NCBI GenBank assembly: GCA_023407575.1
Contig: JAEYLX010000026.1
Coordinates: forward strand, 571,883 to 635,882
DNA from: Bacillota bacterium
GTDB taxonomy: Bacteria > Bacillota > Clostridia > Lachnospirales > Lachnospiraceae
Direction of reading: 5' to 3'
Length of the DNA: 64,000 nucleotides
The notes beneath the pieces are model-generated. The model ran no database searches. It saw only the letters and a list, made by a program, of their open reading frames with translations, and was not told the origin of the DNA. The translations under genes and the position numbers were made by a program. Below are positions 37,292 through 46,888 of the stretch, piece after piece (the first letter of the stretch is position 1; the number at the start of each line of letters is the position of its first letter).

Positions 37292-38170
37292 ATGAAGGAT
37301 TATATAGTACGTGCAAGTGCAGCAGATAACCAAATACGTGCCTTTGCAGCAACCACAAGAGAATTGGTGGAGTATGCGAGAGAAATTCATGGGACAAGTC
37401 CTGTGGCGACGGCAGCTCTTGGAAGGCTATTAACTGCAGGAGCAATGATGGGAAGTACCATGAAGGGTGAAAATGATATTTTAACTCTTCAGATGAAAGG
37501 AAATGGTCCGATCGGAGGACTTGTAGTGACAGCGGATTCCCGTGCTACGGTAAAGGGTTATGCATATCATCCAGAGGTTATGCTGCCTGCCAATGAGAAA
37601 GGTAAGCTGGATGTAGGCGGAGCACTTGGAGCAGGAATTTTAAGTGTAATTAAGGACCTTGGCTTAAAAGAACCATATGTTGGACAGACTCATCTGGTAT
37701 CTGGTGAAATAGCGGAAGATTTAACTTATTATTTTGCAACCAGTGAGCAGGTTCCATCGGTAGTTGCCCTTGGTGTGCTCATGAATAAAGAAAATACAGT
37801 TAGAAGAGCCGGAGGTTTTATCATTCAGCTGCTTCCCTTTGCAGAGAATGAGATTATCGATAAATTAGAGCAGAAGGTGAATGGAATTGCCAGCATAACC
37901 AAGCTGCTTGATCAGGATATGACGCCAGAGCAGATACTGGAACATATTCTTGGTGATTTTGGACTGGAAATTCATGAAAAGATAGATACCTCCTTTGAAT
38001 GTAACTGTACAAAAGAGCGCGTGGAGAAAGCAATTGTATCAATTGGCAGAAAAGATATTAATGAGATGATAGAAGATAACGAACCCATTGAGGTAAATTG
38101 TCACTTCTGCAATAAGCATTATCATTATACGGTAGATGATTTAAAGGAAATAATTAAATATAGTAATTAG
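37292..38170 (+). CDS. hslO: Redox-regulated chaperone Hsp33
   Basis: Hsp33 is a cytoplasmic holdase switched on when oxidation releases its zinc. The 292-residue protein has the N-terminal chaperone domain (MKDYIVRASAADNQIRAFAA, HGTSPVATAALGRLLTAGAMM, GNGPIGGLVVTAD). The C-terminal zinc motif is CNC...CHFC, with all four ligand cysteines in place. I use the ATG at 37292, 5 bases after GGAG; the ATG at 37280 has no ribosome site. In an anaerobe it is likely a defence against oxidant exposure. Confidence 0.95.
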   Translation: MKDYIVRASAADNQIRAFAATTRELVEYAREIHGTSPVATAALGRLLTAGAMMGSTMKGENDILTLQMKGNGPIGGLVVTADSRATVKGYAYHPEVMLPANEKGKLDVGGALGAGILSVIKDLGLKEPYVGQTHLVSGEIAEDLTYYFATSEQVPSVVALGVLMNKENTVRRAGGFIIQLLPFAENEIIDKLEQKVNGIASITKLLDQDMTPEQILEHILGDFGLEIHEKIDTSFECNCTKERVEKAIVSIGRKDINEMIEDNEPIEVNCHFCNKHYHYTVDDLKEIIKYSN

Positions 38171-38466
38171 TGTGCCGTTATTTTATTGCTTAAAATAGGC
38201 ATGGAAAAGCGATTAATTTATCTTTGCAATATTATGGGAACAAGATAGAACAAAAAGAGGATAAGGTAATCCATTGTGGTTAAGGATATAAGAGGGTAAA
38301 ATAGATTGATTTTTTAAACTTATCACCAAAATCAATTAGATGGGAAATAAATAATTAAATAAAAAAGAAGTATTGATTAGTAAAAGGAATATTCAAAGTG
38401 ATTTATTTAAGAGAAATTAGACCTTTGAATACAAATCTATATTTCTTTAAAGAATGGAGGAGCGTT

Positions 38467-40860
38467 ATGAATTACGGTTATTTTGATGAAAAGAACAAAG
38501 AGTATGTTATTACCAGACCTGATACACCAGCACCTTGGGCAAATTACTTAGGATCACCGGAATATGGTGCAATTATTTCTAATAATGCAGGTGGCTATAG
38601 CTTTGTAAAGAGTGGAGCAAACGGAAGAATCTCCCGTTACATCTTTAATCAGGAGGATAAGCCTGGTAGATATGTATATCTTCGTGACGACGATGAAAAG
38701 GATTACTGGTCAGCTTCCTGGCAGCCAGTGGGTAAACCCCTTACAGAATATCAGAGCCAGTGTCATCATGGAACTGCTTATACAACAATAAAGGCACAGT
38801 ATAAGGGGATTGAATCAGAGGTACTTTATTATGTTCCTTTGAATAAAACACATGAGGTTTGGAAGGTAACTGTGAAGAATACCAGTGACAGACCTCGTAA
38901 TATTTCCACCTTTGGTTTTATCGAATTTACCAATGAGGGCAACTATGAGAATGATCAGGTAAATTTACAGTACACCTTATTTATAACAAAGACTTATTTT
39001 AAGCGTAATCGTATTCTTCAAATGATTAATGAGAATCATTACAAGAATGCAGAAGGCTCCAATGGAAGAGAGCGTTTCTTCGGTTTGTCCGGAGCAGAAG
39101 TTACTTCCTATAACGGTGACAAGTCTCATTTCATTGGTAACTATAGAAGCTATGGCAATCCAATTGCAGTGGAGAACGGTGAATGTGATAACGCATTGAA
39201 CTATAACTCCAACTGTTGTGGTGCACTTCATACCAAAATGACCCTACAACCTGGTGAAAGCAAAGAATTTGTCTTCTTACTTGGACGTAAAGATGATAAA
39301 GAAGCAAGTGAATTATTATCCTACTATGATAATACAACAGTTGTAGAGAAGGAGCTAGCAGAGTTAAAGACCTTCTGGCATGGCAAATTAGCGAACTTCC
39401 AGGTAAATACACCAAGTGACAGCTTTAATTCGATGATCAATACCTGGAATGCGTTCCAGTGCTTTATTACCTTTATCTGGTCCAGAGCAGCGTCCTTTAT
39501 CTATGCGGGACTTCGTAACGGATATGGTTATCGTGATACGGTTCAGGATATTCAGGGTATCATCCATTTAGATCCCCAGCTTGCAAAAGAAAAGATTCAG
39601 TTCATGTTATCTGCACAGGTAGATAACGGCGGTGGTCTGCCTTTAGTTAAGTTCACTCACAACGCAGGTCATGAGGATACCCCGGATGATGCATCCTATG
39701 CACAGTCTACTGGACATCCAGCATATCGTGCGGATGATGCACTTTGGTTATTCCCGACAGTTTATAAATACATGGCAGAAACAGGCGATAAGAAGTTCTT
39801 AGATGAAGTAATTCCGTATGCAAATAAGGAGGAGGGTGATGTATATGATCACTTAAAGAGAGCCATCAACTTCTCCATGGAACGACTAAGCGTTCACAAT
39901 ATGCCTGCGGGTCTGCACGCTGACTGGAATGACTGTTTAAGACTTGGCAAAAAAGGTGAATCTGTATTCGTGGCATTACAGCTCTATTATGCAATGTCCG
40001 TAATCCGTGACATTGCTGTTGATCGTAAAGACAACGAGTATATCACTTATTTAGATAAAGTTCAAAAAGAATTAAAAGAAACCATCAACGTAAACTGCTG
40101 GGATACCGATCGTTTTATCCGTGGCTACAAAGAAGACGGGCAAATGATTGGTGCTAGAAAAGATCCAGAAGCTAATATATGGTTAGAGCCACAGGTTTGG
40201 TCTGTAATCAGCGGGTTAGCTACAGCGGAACAGGCTGAAAAGGCTTTGGAAAGTGTACACAGAGAATTGAATACTCCATATGGTGCAAAATTAATGGGAC
40301 CTTCCTATGTAGATCATGCTTTTGAAGGTGCATTAGCAATTCTCTTCAATCCTTCTACCAAGGAAAATGGCGGTATCTTCTCACAACCACAGGGTTGGGT
40401 AATTCTTGCAGAGGCATTAATGGGTCACGGAAACCGTGCTTTTGAATACTTCACAGAAACCTCACCTGCAACACAGAATGACAATGCAGAAGTTCGTGTT
40501 CTTGAGCCATATGCACATGGTCAGTTCACGGAAGCAAATGAAAGTCCGTTCCAGGGAAGATCACATGTACACTGGCTAACAGGAACCGCATCCACAGTTA
40601 TGGTAGGCTGCGTAGAGGGTATTCTTGGTATGAGACCTGACTTAAATGGTCTTAAGGTTGCTCCAAGTGTTCCTGCCGATTGGAAAGAGTTTACCATAGA
40701 GAAAGTATTCCGTGGTAAAAAGCTTAACATTAAGGTTCAAAATCCTAACGGTGTTGAGAGTGGCTGTACAGAATTCTATGTAAATGGCGTAAAGCAGGAG
40801 AGCAATTATATTCCTGAATTGATCTTAAAGGATGAGAATGAAATTCTTTTGGTTATGTAA
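38467..40860 (+). CDS. GH94 disaccharide phosphorylase (cellobiose-phosphorylase family)
   Basis: The product has 797 residues. GGAGG lies 7 bases before the ATG at 38467. GH94 features are the N-terminal beta-sandwich (YGYFDEKNKEYVITRPDTPAPW, NNAGGYSF), the linker, and an alpha/alpha barrel. The barrel has RNGYGYRDTVQDIQG and GLHADWNDCLRLGKKGESVFVALQ, whose Asp is the catalytic acid. The enzyme would phosphorolyse an internal beta-linked disaccharide to a sugar 1-phosphate plus free sugar, saving ATP. Cellobiose is the default guess. The N-terminal sequence also resembles chitobiose phosphorylase, and laminaribiose or another substrate is possible. No transporter gene is adjacent. Confidence 0.88.
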   Translation: MNYGYFDEKNKEYVITRPDTPAPWANYLGSPEYGAIISNNAGGYSFVKSGANGRISRYIFNQEDKPGRYVYLRDDDEKDYWSASWQPVGKPLTEYQSQCHHGTAYTTIKAQYKGIESEVLYYVPLNKTHEVWKVTVKNTSDRPRNISTFGFIEFTNEGNYENDQVNLQYTLFITKTYFKRNRILQMINENHYKNAEGSNGRERFFGLSGAEVTSYNGDKSHFIGNYRSYGNPIAVENGECDNALNYNSNCCGALHTKMTLQPGESKEFVFLLGRKDDKEASELLSYYDNTTVVEKELAELKTFWHGKLANFQVNTPSDSFNSMINTWNAFQCFITFIWSRAASFIYAGLRNGYGYRDTVQDIQGIIHLDPQLAKEKIQFMLSAQVDNGGGLPLVKFTHNAGHEDTPDDASYAQSTGHPAYRADDALWLFPTVYKYMAETGDKKFLDEVIPYANKEEGDVYDHLKRAINFSMERLSVHNMPAGLHADWNDCLRLGKKGESVFVALQLYYAMSVIRDIAVDRKDNEYITYLDKVQKELKETINVNCWDTDRFIRGYKEDGQMIGARKDPEANIWLEPQVWSVISGLATAEQAEKALESVHRELNTPYGAKLMGPSYVDHAFEGALAILFNPSTKENGGIFSQPQGWVILAEALMGHGNRAFEYFTETSPATQNDNAEVRVLEPYAHGQFTEANESPFQGRSHVHWLTGTASTVMVGCVEGILGMRPDLNGLKVAPSVPADWKEFTIEKVFRGKKLNIKVQNPNGVESGCTEFYVNGVKQESNYIPELILKDENEILLVM

Positions 40861-40962
40861 TGATACGTCAATTTGCGTAATATTATTTTTTATTGTGATA
40901 TAATAATTTCGTATGCATTTGACGCATCTAAATTATTTCATGCAAACAATTCGCTTAATTAA

Positions 40963-41025
40963 AATATACCCTGTAAGTTAGTCACAGAAAACTGTGATAA
41001 ACTTACAGGGTATATTAATTTTTGA
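40963..41025. terminator. Terminator of the GH94 gene, bidirectional
   Basis: A perfect 17-bp stem (40963-40979 with 41000-41016) is topped by a 5-bp hairpin (cacag, aaaa, ctgtg) and followed by TTAATTTTTG. Its stem core taccctgtaag recurs in the terminator after the GH16 gene. Confidence 0.85.
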
Positions 41026-41030
41026 TCATA

Positions 41031-41417
41031 TTACTTTATCAGGACTCTAACCCATTCATTTGAGATATCATCTTTTTGTAATACCAGACGATACTCGTCC
41101 GGTCCTTTATAAATATAAATTTCTTTACAACCAGGAGCTATTTCAATCTGAAATTCATTATTTGCACCTAGAGTGCTATTGAGCCCAAAGGTTTGGTAAA
41201 AAGTGAGATACTTGGCAGCCCCATCTTCTTTTTCACGCATAGTTCTTATGTATCCCATACTGCTTGCAACACCTACCTGAACCGTCATTGTGGTACCATC
41301 CTTAGATACTGTATAATCCATTAACATGATATCTGTTCTTTTACCACCAGTGCATAAAAATAAAACACCAATAACAACTACAATAACCAGGATTATAATG
41401 ATTGCTTTCTTTTTCAT
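41031..41417 (-). CDS. Single-pass membrane or exported protein, function unknown
   Basis: The product has 128 residues. GGAGG lies 7 bases before the ATG at 41417; the 5-residue longer form is less likely. A start MKKKAIIIILVIVVVIGVLF is a signal anchor. It is followed by about 100 residues of probably beta-rich extracytoplasmic domain (DYTVSKDGTTMTVQVGVASS, NNEFQIEIAPGCKEIYIYKG, WVRVLIK). I do not recognise a family. Confidence 0.65.
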   Translation of the reverse strand: MKKKAIIIILVIVVVIGVLFLCTGGKRTDIMLMDYTVSKDGTTMTVQVGVASSMGYIRTMREKEDGAAKYLTFYQTFGLNSTLGANNEFQIEIAPGCKEIYIYKGPDEYRLVLQKDDISNEWVRVLIK

Positions 41418-41708
41418 AGTTTGTCCTCCCATAAATTAAAGCTTTTGTTATCTAACAAAGAAACCTCCAGAATAAAAAAGTTTTATATTGTGACTCCTAT
41501 TGTAACAGAAAACTTGATAAAATTTCCAGTAGGTTTTTATTTGTAATTAAAAAATACTTATCTTTTGAAATGTCTTCTGATTTGGGAACACTGGCTCAGA
41601 GTTCCTCGTCTATTAATTATAAGAGATTATTACATGATTAAAAGTCAACAGCATTTCTTTCACCAGTTTCTAAAACAGTGCAAAGAGTATAGATAAGAGG
41701 AGGTAATT

Positions 41709-42608
41709 ATGAAGAAGATAATGCAAATACTTGCAGTAATGTTAATCATAGCGATGTCAGCTATTGGGTGTGGAATTCCAGTGACTGAGAATGGTGTTTC
41801 TTCCAACAATACTGCTGATAATGGTAACAATAATACAACTAATGATGATAGCACAGAAGATAAAGTTTCAGACCAAGGAAATACAGACCAAGGGAATATT
41901 GATTCAGGAAATACAGACCAAGTGGACCAATCTGCAGTAGAATTTCAAGCTGAGGTTATATCTGTAGAGAATGGTTCCTTGTTAGTAGCAAGTGATCCGG
42001 AAAGTAACGAATATAAGTCCTCGGATCGGATGTATGTAAATACGATTGATGCTGTAATAACAAATCTAGAAGGTAAGGAAATAACTCTAGAGGATTTAAA
42101 ACCAGCAGATGTTCTTACAATAACTTATAGTGGTGTAATTTTAGAGTCCTATCCGGCGCAAATATCTGCATCAAAAATTCAAGTAATTGATCATAAGGTA
42201 TTAATTGATGGGTATCTTGCACTTATTGATGATTTATACCAAGAGGATGCGGGTTTAAATGGAGATATAAAAATGATTGCATTTGATACTACTGGATGGA
42301 CTGATCTTACAGAGCTTGAAAAGGAAATTATATTTGCAGGAGTGAAGAGCGCTTATGGATATGACGTAGTAGAAGGAACCTTTGAGGAACTGTCAGACCA
42401 AGGACTTATCGATAAAGAGCAGTTATATTTTCCAGAGGGAATTCATATCGTTATTTCTGACGTAAAGTATGACGAAGACAAGAGTGAAATTACCTGTTCT
42501 ATCAAAAAGTGGAGGAGCGGCAAAGGAGCAATTGGTTCAAATGACGTTACAGCAACACTTGAAGATGGAACCTGGAAGATTGTTAAAGATGGTATGTGGA
42601 TTAGTTAA
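41709..42608 (+). CDS. Lipoprotein with Asn/Thr/Gln-rich linker and DUF3221-like domain
   Basis: The product has 299 residues. The lipobox ends at C21 (SAIGC). Residues 28-75 are a low-complexity linker with repeated DQGNTDQGN-type units. A small beta-barrel-like domain follows (about 77-160: FQAEVISVENGSLLVASDP, LKPADVLTITYSGVILESYPAQISA), similar to YobA/DUF3221 proteins. The last 120 residues form a second domain with DLTELEKEIIFAGVKSAYG and a closing DGTWKIVKDGMWIS. It should sit on the outer face of the membrane. The function is unknown. GAGGAGG lies 6 bases before the ATG. Confidence 0.75.
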   Translation: MKKIMQILAVMLIIAMSAIGCGIPVTENGVSSNNTADNGNNNTTNDDSTEDKVSDQGNTDQGNIDSGNTDQVDQSAVEFQAEVISVENGSLLVASDPESNEYKSSDRMYVNTIDAVITNLEGKEITLEDLKPADVLTITYSGVILESYPAQISASKIQVIDHKVLIDGYLALIDDLYQEDAGLNGDIKMIAFDTTGWTDLTELEKEIIFAGVKSAYGYDVVEGTFEELSDQGLIDKEQLYFPEGIHIVISDVKYDEDKSEITCSIKKWRSGKGAIGSNDVTATLEDGTWKIVKDGMWIS

Positions 42609-42640
42609 AGAAGTACACTTCAATAATAAGTATTGAACAA

Positions 42641-42714
42641 AAGACCGGATAATATTTCACATACACTGTTTGTCAGATGGTGTTTCTGGAAGTTATTATC
42701 CGGTCTGTTTTTAC
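42641..42714 (+). terminator. Terminator of the lipoprotein gene
   Basis: A stem of 13 bp (agaccggataata with tattatccggtct), with a loop of about 45 bases containing further weak pairing, ends in TTTTT. Confidence 0.7.
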
Positions 42715-42761
42715 TAGTTAAAGGATAATTGATTTTGGGAAGTTAGTAATACAAAGTTATG

Positions 42762-43886
42762 TTATATTAAGATATAAAATAGATATAATACAGCTAAAAA
42801 CACGAAATTGTATAGTGTAAACTCTATCAAATATTTTCTGGTATCGGCACCTTCTGAACGGGAATACAGCTTAAAGGAGATTAGGCTGGCAAGGGATGCA
42901 ATCAGAGTTCCAAGTCCACCCAGGTCAGTTCCAAGAATTAGAGCTTTGTAGTCTTGAGTAAAAGAAGATAGCAATACCGCTGCTGGTACATTACTGATAA
43001 CTTGACTGGCTACAATGGAGATAGGGAAAGTTTTGTTTGTTAATATATGTACTAAAGTATCTTTTATTAAGGGGATTGACCCAATATTGCCAACAAATAA
43101 GAAGAAACAGACAAAGGTTAGCAATAAAGAGTAATCAATTTCTAAAAAAATCTTTCGGTTGAAAAGAAGCATCATTACAACGATGATAACAAACAATATT
43201 TTATAATCGAGCCAATGTAATACACAAGCAATGCATAGAAGAAAAAGCAGGCTATACATCAGGATTAGCTTCAACTTGTTCTTATCAATGGGTACATCCT
43301 CGGGCACCATTAGCTTCAGGGGTTCTTTTTTTATAAAGAGAATCGAAAGAAGCAGCAAAAGAAGGGAAGCTACGGTATAAGGAGCTGTAATGGTTATGAA
43401 TTTATGTAAGGGTATCTGATAAAAGGAATACAGATATAAGTTCTGTGGATTACCCACAGGAGTCAACATACTACCAAGATTAGCTGCGATTGTCTGTAAC
43501 ACTACAACTCTAATGGTATATTTTTCTTGCCCGGCAAGTTTAAGAACCATGATTGCAAAGGGAACAAAGGTTATTAATGCAACATCATTTGTAATCCACA
43601 TGGAAGTAGCAAAGCAAAGAAGCACAAGTACAAAACTAAGCGAACGAACACCTACAACTTTTTTTAATAGTTGATCCGAGAGATAAAGAAAGATGCCTGT
43701 ATGGGTTAGTCCAGCCACTACCGCCATGAGGCAAAAGAGTAAAGCTAATACCTTAAAATCCATATATTCTATGTAGGTCCAAGAAGGAGGAACAAAAAGC
43801 ATTGTAATAATAGCGGCAAGAGCAACAATGCAAAGTACTGCTTCCGCCTTCAAAAAAGCCTTCCAATTAAGTAAAATAGGTCTCAT
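42762..43886 (-). CDS. Ion-transporter-superfamily permease (ArsB/NhaD/CitMHS type)
   Basis: The product has 374 residues and about ten transmembrane segments. The signature SMLTPVGNPQNLYLYS after the fifth helix and TSMWITNDVALITFVPFA are typical of the ArsB/NhaD and divalent-anion symporter superfamily. In the second half, FVGNIGSIPLIKDTL and SQVISNVPAAVLLSSF repeat the fold in inverted topology. The substrate (arsenite, carboxylate, or Na+/H+ exchange) cannot be decided. No arsR or arsA neighbour supports arsenic. No good Shine-Dalgarno is seen at the ATG. Confidence 0.8.
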   Translation of the reverse strand: MRPILLNWKAFLKAEAVLCIVALAAIITMLFVPPSWTYIEYMDFKVLALLFCLMAVVAGLTHTGIFLYLSDQLLKKVVGVRSLSFVLVLLCFATSMWITNDVALITFVPFAIMVLKLAGQEKYTIRVVVLQTIAANLGSMLTPVGNPQNLYLYSFYQIPLHKFITITAPYTVASLLLLLLSILFIKKEPLKLMVPEDVPIDKNKLKLILMYSLLFLLCIACVLHWLDYKILFVIIVVMMLLFNRKIFLEIDYSLLLTFVCFFLFVGNIGSIPLIKDTLVHILTNKTFPISIVASQVISNVPAAVLLSSFTQDYKALILGTDLGGLGTLIASLASLISFKLYSRSEGADTRKYLIEFTLYNFVFLAVLYLFYILI

Positions 43887-44283
43887 TCTATAGTATCCTT
43901 TAGGTCGTTTAGTAATATTTAAACTATAAATATAAAGTTGTATTTTATCCTATAGTAAAAAAATCCAGATAGAATTGTAACTCAATTAGGAAAGAAAATC
44001 AATGTGTCCTATCATGAAATTTCAGTCAGAAATCATTTATAATAATTCTTAATAAAGTTCATAAACCCTAGTAATATATAGGGTTTCACGCGTTTTTATA
44101 TGCATAAATATTGATATAAAATGACAAGAATAGGATTGATAATTTTGTGCATGTATACAAATTTCTACCCAAGAGAACGAAACCATAAAATAACTATTGC
44201 GGTTTTAAATCTTTAAAGCTAAGATGTAAGGGTAATGCAAGACCAAAAGAATATTCGATAGAAAAGGATAGGTGTCAGCTGCA
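43887..44283. other. Intergenic region upstream of purC
   Basis: About 400 bp between divergent genes. It holds a perfect 8-bp hairpin (44063-44070 with 44079-44086, loop gtaatata) and a weaker inverted repeat around 44138-44162. I see no gene and no convincing promoter pair. The hairpin resembles the P2/L2 part of guanine aptamers, but the conserved TCTACC junction does not follow it. Confidence 0.4.
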
Positions 44284-44991
44284 ATGAATAAATTAGACAT
44301 GCTCTATGAAGGAAAAGCAAAAAAGGTATACATAACGGATGTGGAAGATGTTTATATTGTAGATTATAAGGATGATGCTACTGCTTTTAACGGATTAAAA
44401 AAAGGAACAATTCTTGGAAAAGGCGTTGTTAATAATAAAATGTCAAATCATATCTTTCGTATTTTAGAGAAGGAAGGCGTTCCTACTCATTATGTTGAGG
44501 AGTTAAGTGATCGTGAAACAGCTGTTAAGAAAGTAGAAATCGTGCCACTTGAAGTTATTATACGTAACATTTCTGCAGGAAGTTTTTCTAAGAAGCTTGG
44601 CATGGAAGAAGGAATTCGTTTAAAGGCACCTACACTTGAATTTTCTTATAAGGATGATGCGTTGGGCGATCCAATGATTAATGATTATTATGCAATTGCT
44701 ATGGGTATTGCAACAAGAGAAGAAATTGACCGTATTACAGAATTAGTATTTAAAGTGAATGAAGTACTGTGCAAATATTTTGCAAGTGTTGGTATAGAGT
44801 TAGTAGATTTTAAAGTTGAATTTGGCAGACATCATGGTGAAATTATCCTTGCAGATGAAATCTCACCTGATACCTGTAGATTATGGGATATAACTACACA
44901 TGACAAGCTGGATAAAGACCGTTTCCGAAGAGATCTGGGGAATGTTGAAGATGCTTATAAGGAAGTTTTTAAACGTTTAGGAATTCAGTAG
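44284..44991 (+). CDS. purC: SAICAR synthetase
   Basis: PurC joins CAIR and aspartate in step eight of IMP synthesis. With the ATG at 44284 it has 235 residues, the usual size, and begins MNKLDMLYEGKAKKVY. Other family blocks are FNGLKKGTILGKGVVNN, VPLEVIIRNISAGSF and VDFKVEFGRHHGEIILADEISPDTCRLWD. A GTG at 44272 would add four residues; AAAGG is close to it, whereas AGGTG serves the ATG, so the start is not settled. It ends in a terminator before purF. Confidence 0.95.
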   Translation: MNKLDMLYEGKAKKVYITDVEDVYIVDYKDDATAFNGLKKGTILGKGVVNNKMSNHIFRILEKEGVPTHYVEELSDRETAVKKVEIVPLEVIIRNISAGSFSKKLGMEEGIRLKAPTLEFSYKDDALGDPMINDYYAIAMGIATREEIDRITELVFKVNEVLCKYFASVGIELVDFKVEFGRHHGEIILADEISPDTCRLWDITTHDKLDKDRFRRDLGNVEDAYKEVFKRLGIQ

Positions 44992-45081
44992 AAACCCAGG
45001 CAGCAAACGAAAGTCCTTGGATTTAAGCAGAAGGCTTCCGAGACAAGTGTGGTTTTTAGTTAGATAACCCTGTGCTTGAAG

Positions 45082-45118
45082 AGGCTGTTCGTAATTGAAC
45101 AGCCTTATACTTTTTTAT
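45082..45118 (+). terminator. purC terminator
   Basis: A perfect 9-bp stem (45082-45090 with 45097-45105) is followed by TATACTTTTTTAT. Confidence 0.8.
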
Positions 45119-45215
45119 AAAACACATTTGAAAAAGGTGTTAATACTCTGAAAGTTGCACGAACGGTAGATAATAATGCCAAAGGGTTTGATTAGAACGA
45201 GAGGATGATAAGCAC

Positions 45216-46652
45216 ATGGATATGGAGAATAGTAGCTTTACTCCGGATGGGCTGCATGAAGAATGCGGTGTGTTTGGTATATATGATCTGGACGGGAATG
45301 ATGTTGCAACGACAATTTATTATGGATTATTTGCACTGCAGCATAGAGGTCAGGAGAGCTGTGGTATGGCGGTTAGTGATACCGAAGGTCCAAAGGGTGT
45401 CGTGAAGGCCTGGAAGGGTATGGGACTGGTTAGTGAAGTGTTTACCCCAGAGCATCTGGAACCTTTGAAAGGTAACATCGGTGTTGGACATGTTCGTTAT
45501 TCCACTGCTGGTGGCAGCAATATCAATAATACGCAGCCCCTGGTACTTAATTACATTAAGGGAACTCTTGCGTTGGCGCATAATGGTAACTTAGTAAATA
45601 CCCCACAACTGAAAAGGGAATTGGAGTATACAGGAGCAATCTTTCAGACAACAATAGATACGGAAGTTATTGCTTATCATATCGCCAGAGAGCGATTAAA
45701 TAGTAAGTCTGCGGAAGAAGCTGTTGCAAGAGCCATGGATAAGCTTAGCGGAGCCTATTCTTTGGTAATTATGAGTCCAAGAAAACTAATTGGAGCAAGA
45801 GATCCCTTAGGTTTTCATCCACTGGTCATCGGTAAGCGAAAAAATGCTTATATTTTAGCTTCAGAGACTGCTGCACTCCATGCTGCAGATGCCGAATTTG
45901 TACGTGATGTATTACCTGGTGAAGTAGTAATGATTAACGCGGATGGAATTCATTCCGATACCTCGAGATGTGGAGTTAAAGTTGCAAAATGTATCTTTGA
46001 ATATATTTATTTTGCGAGACCGGATACTCGTTTCGATGGTATCAGCGTTTATAATTCAAGAATTATGGCCGGTAGAATTCTTGCCCAGACACATCCAATT
46101 GAAGCGGATGTAGTGGTAGGGGTTCCTGACTCTGGCAACGCAGCAGCACTAGGTTATGCGTTGGAATCTGGAATTCCTTTTGGTATGGCATTTGTCAAGA
46201 ACAGCTACGTTGGACGAACCTTTATTAAACCGAAGCAATCCATGAGAGCCTCCAGTGTTCGAATTAAGTTAAATGTATTACCAGAGGTAGTTGCCGGCAA
46301 ACGAGTTGTAATGATTGATGACTCCATTGTTCGTGGAACCACCAGTGAAAAGATTGTAAAGATGCTGAAGAAGGCAGGAGCAACCGAGGTACATGTTAGA
46401 ATTAGTTCTCCACCGTTCTTGCATCCTTGCTATTTTGGAACCGATGTACCTACGGGAGATCAGTTAATTGCACATAACAATTCCATTGATCAGATTAGAG
46501 AAATGATTGGTGCAGACTCCTTGGGATATCTTGCAGTTGAGCGCTTATCTGATTTAATTGGTGGAGACTGTGGGTATTGTGACGCATGTTTTACCGGTAA
46601 TTATCCAATACAACCACCCGAAGAGGACATCAGGGGTGAATACGATCTGTAG
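45216..46652 (+). CDS. purF: Amidophosphoribosyltransferase
   Basis: PurF makes 5-phosphoribosylamine from PRPP and glutamine, the first step of purine synthesis. The 478 residues begin with a 16-residue propeptide ending HEE before C17 (CGVFGIYD), the Ntn nucleophile freed by self-cleavage, as in the Bacillus-type enzyme. The PRPP loop is RVVMIDDSIVRGTTS. Cysteines in GDCGYCDACFTG and an earlier Cys are suited to the 4Fe-4S cluster of that subgroup. AGAGGA lies about 11 bases before the ATG. The gene is flanked by hairpins on both sides, so it is likely transcribed alone. Confidence 0.96.
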   Translation: MDMENSSFTPDGLHEECGVFGIYDLDGNDVATTIYYGLFALQHRGQESCGMAVSDTEGPKGVVKAWKGMGLVSEVFTPEHLEPLKGNIGVGHVRYSTAGGSNINNTQPLVLNYIKGTLALAHNGNLVNTPQLKRELEYTGAIFQTTIDTEVIAYHIARERLNSKSAEEAVARAMDKLSGAYSLVIMSPRKLIGARDPLGFHPLVIGKRKNAYILASETAALHAADAEFVRDVLPGEVVMINADGIHSDTSRCGVKVAKCIFEYIYFARPDTRFDGISVYNSRIMAGRILAQTHPIEADVVVGVPDSGNAAALGYALESGIPFGMAFVKNSYVGRTFIKPKQSMRASSVRIKLNVLPEVVAGKRVVMIDDSIVRGTTSEKIVKMLKKAGATEVHVRISSPPFLHPCYFGTDVPTGDQLIAHNNSIDQIREMIGADSLGYLAVERLSDLIGGDCGYCDACFTGNYPIQPPEEDIRGEYDL

Positions 46653-46655
46653 TAT

Positions 46656-46740
46656 CAAAAGCCTTCCAAAACGAAAATGATGAATATGACTGTGTATAAA
46701 TGCGGGCTTATTCACCATATATAGACTGGATTGGCTTTTG
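46656..46740 (+). terminator. Possible purF terminator with long loop
   Basis: caaaagcc (46656-46663) pairs with ggcttttg (46733-46740), extended by cca/tgg. The loop is about 65 bases. The 3' arm overlaps the minus-35 of the purB promoter. Confidence 0.35.
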
Positions 46741-46767
46741 ACACTCTAATAAATGTTATGTTATAAT
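46738..46767 (+). promoter_or_regulatory. purB promoter (near-consensus)
   Basis: TTGACA (46738-46743), 18-bp spacing, TATAAT (46762-46767) with extended TGT. The leader of about 115 bases can fold (ggtaa at 46787-46791 with ttacc at 46852-46856; cgaaa at 46801-46805 with tttcg at 46844-46848). Confidence 0.7.
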
Positions 46768-46888
46768 TACCAACGGATTACAAAATGGTAACTTTCGCTC
46801 CGAAACAGTATTCGTTGTTCCTGCAATTTATACAGCTTCTGAGTTTCGTAATTACCTACCATAAATAAATACGAAAGGGGTAGAAAGG

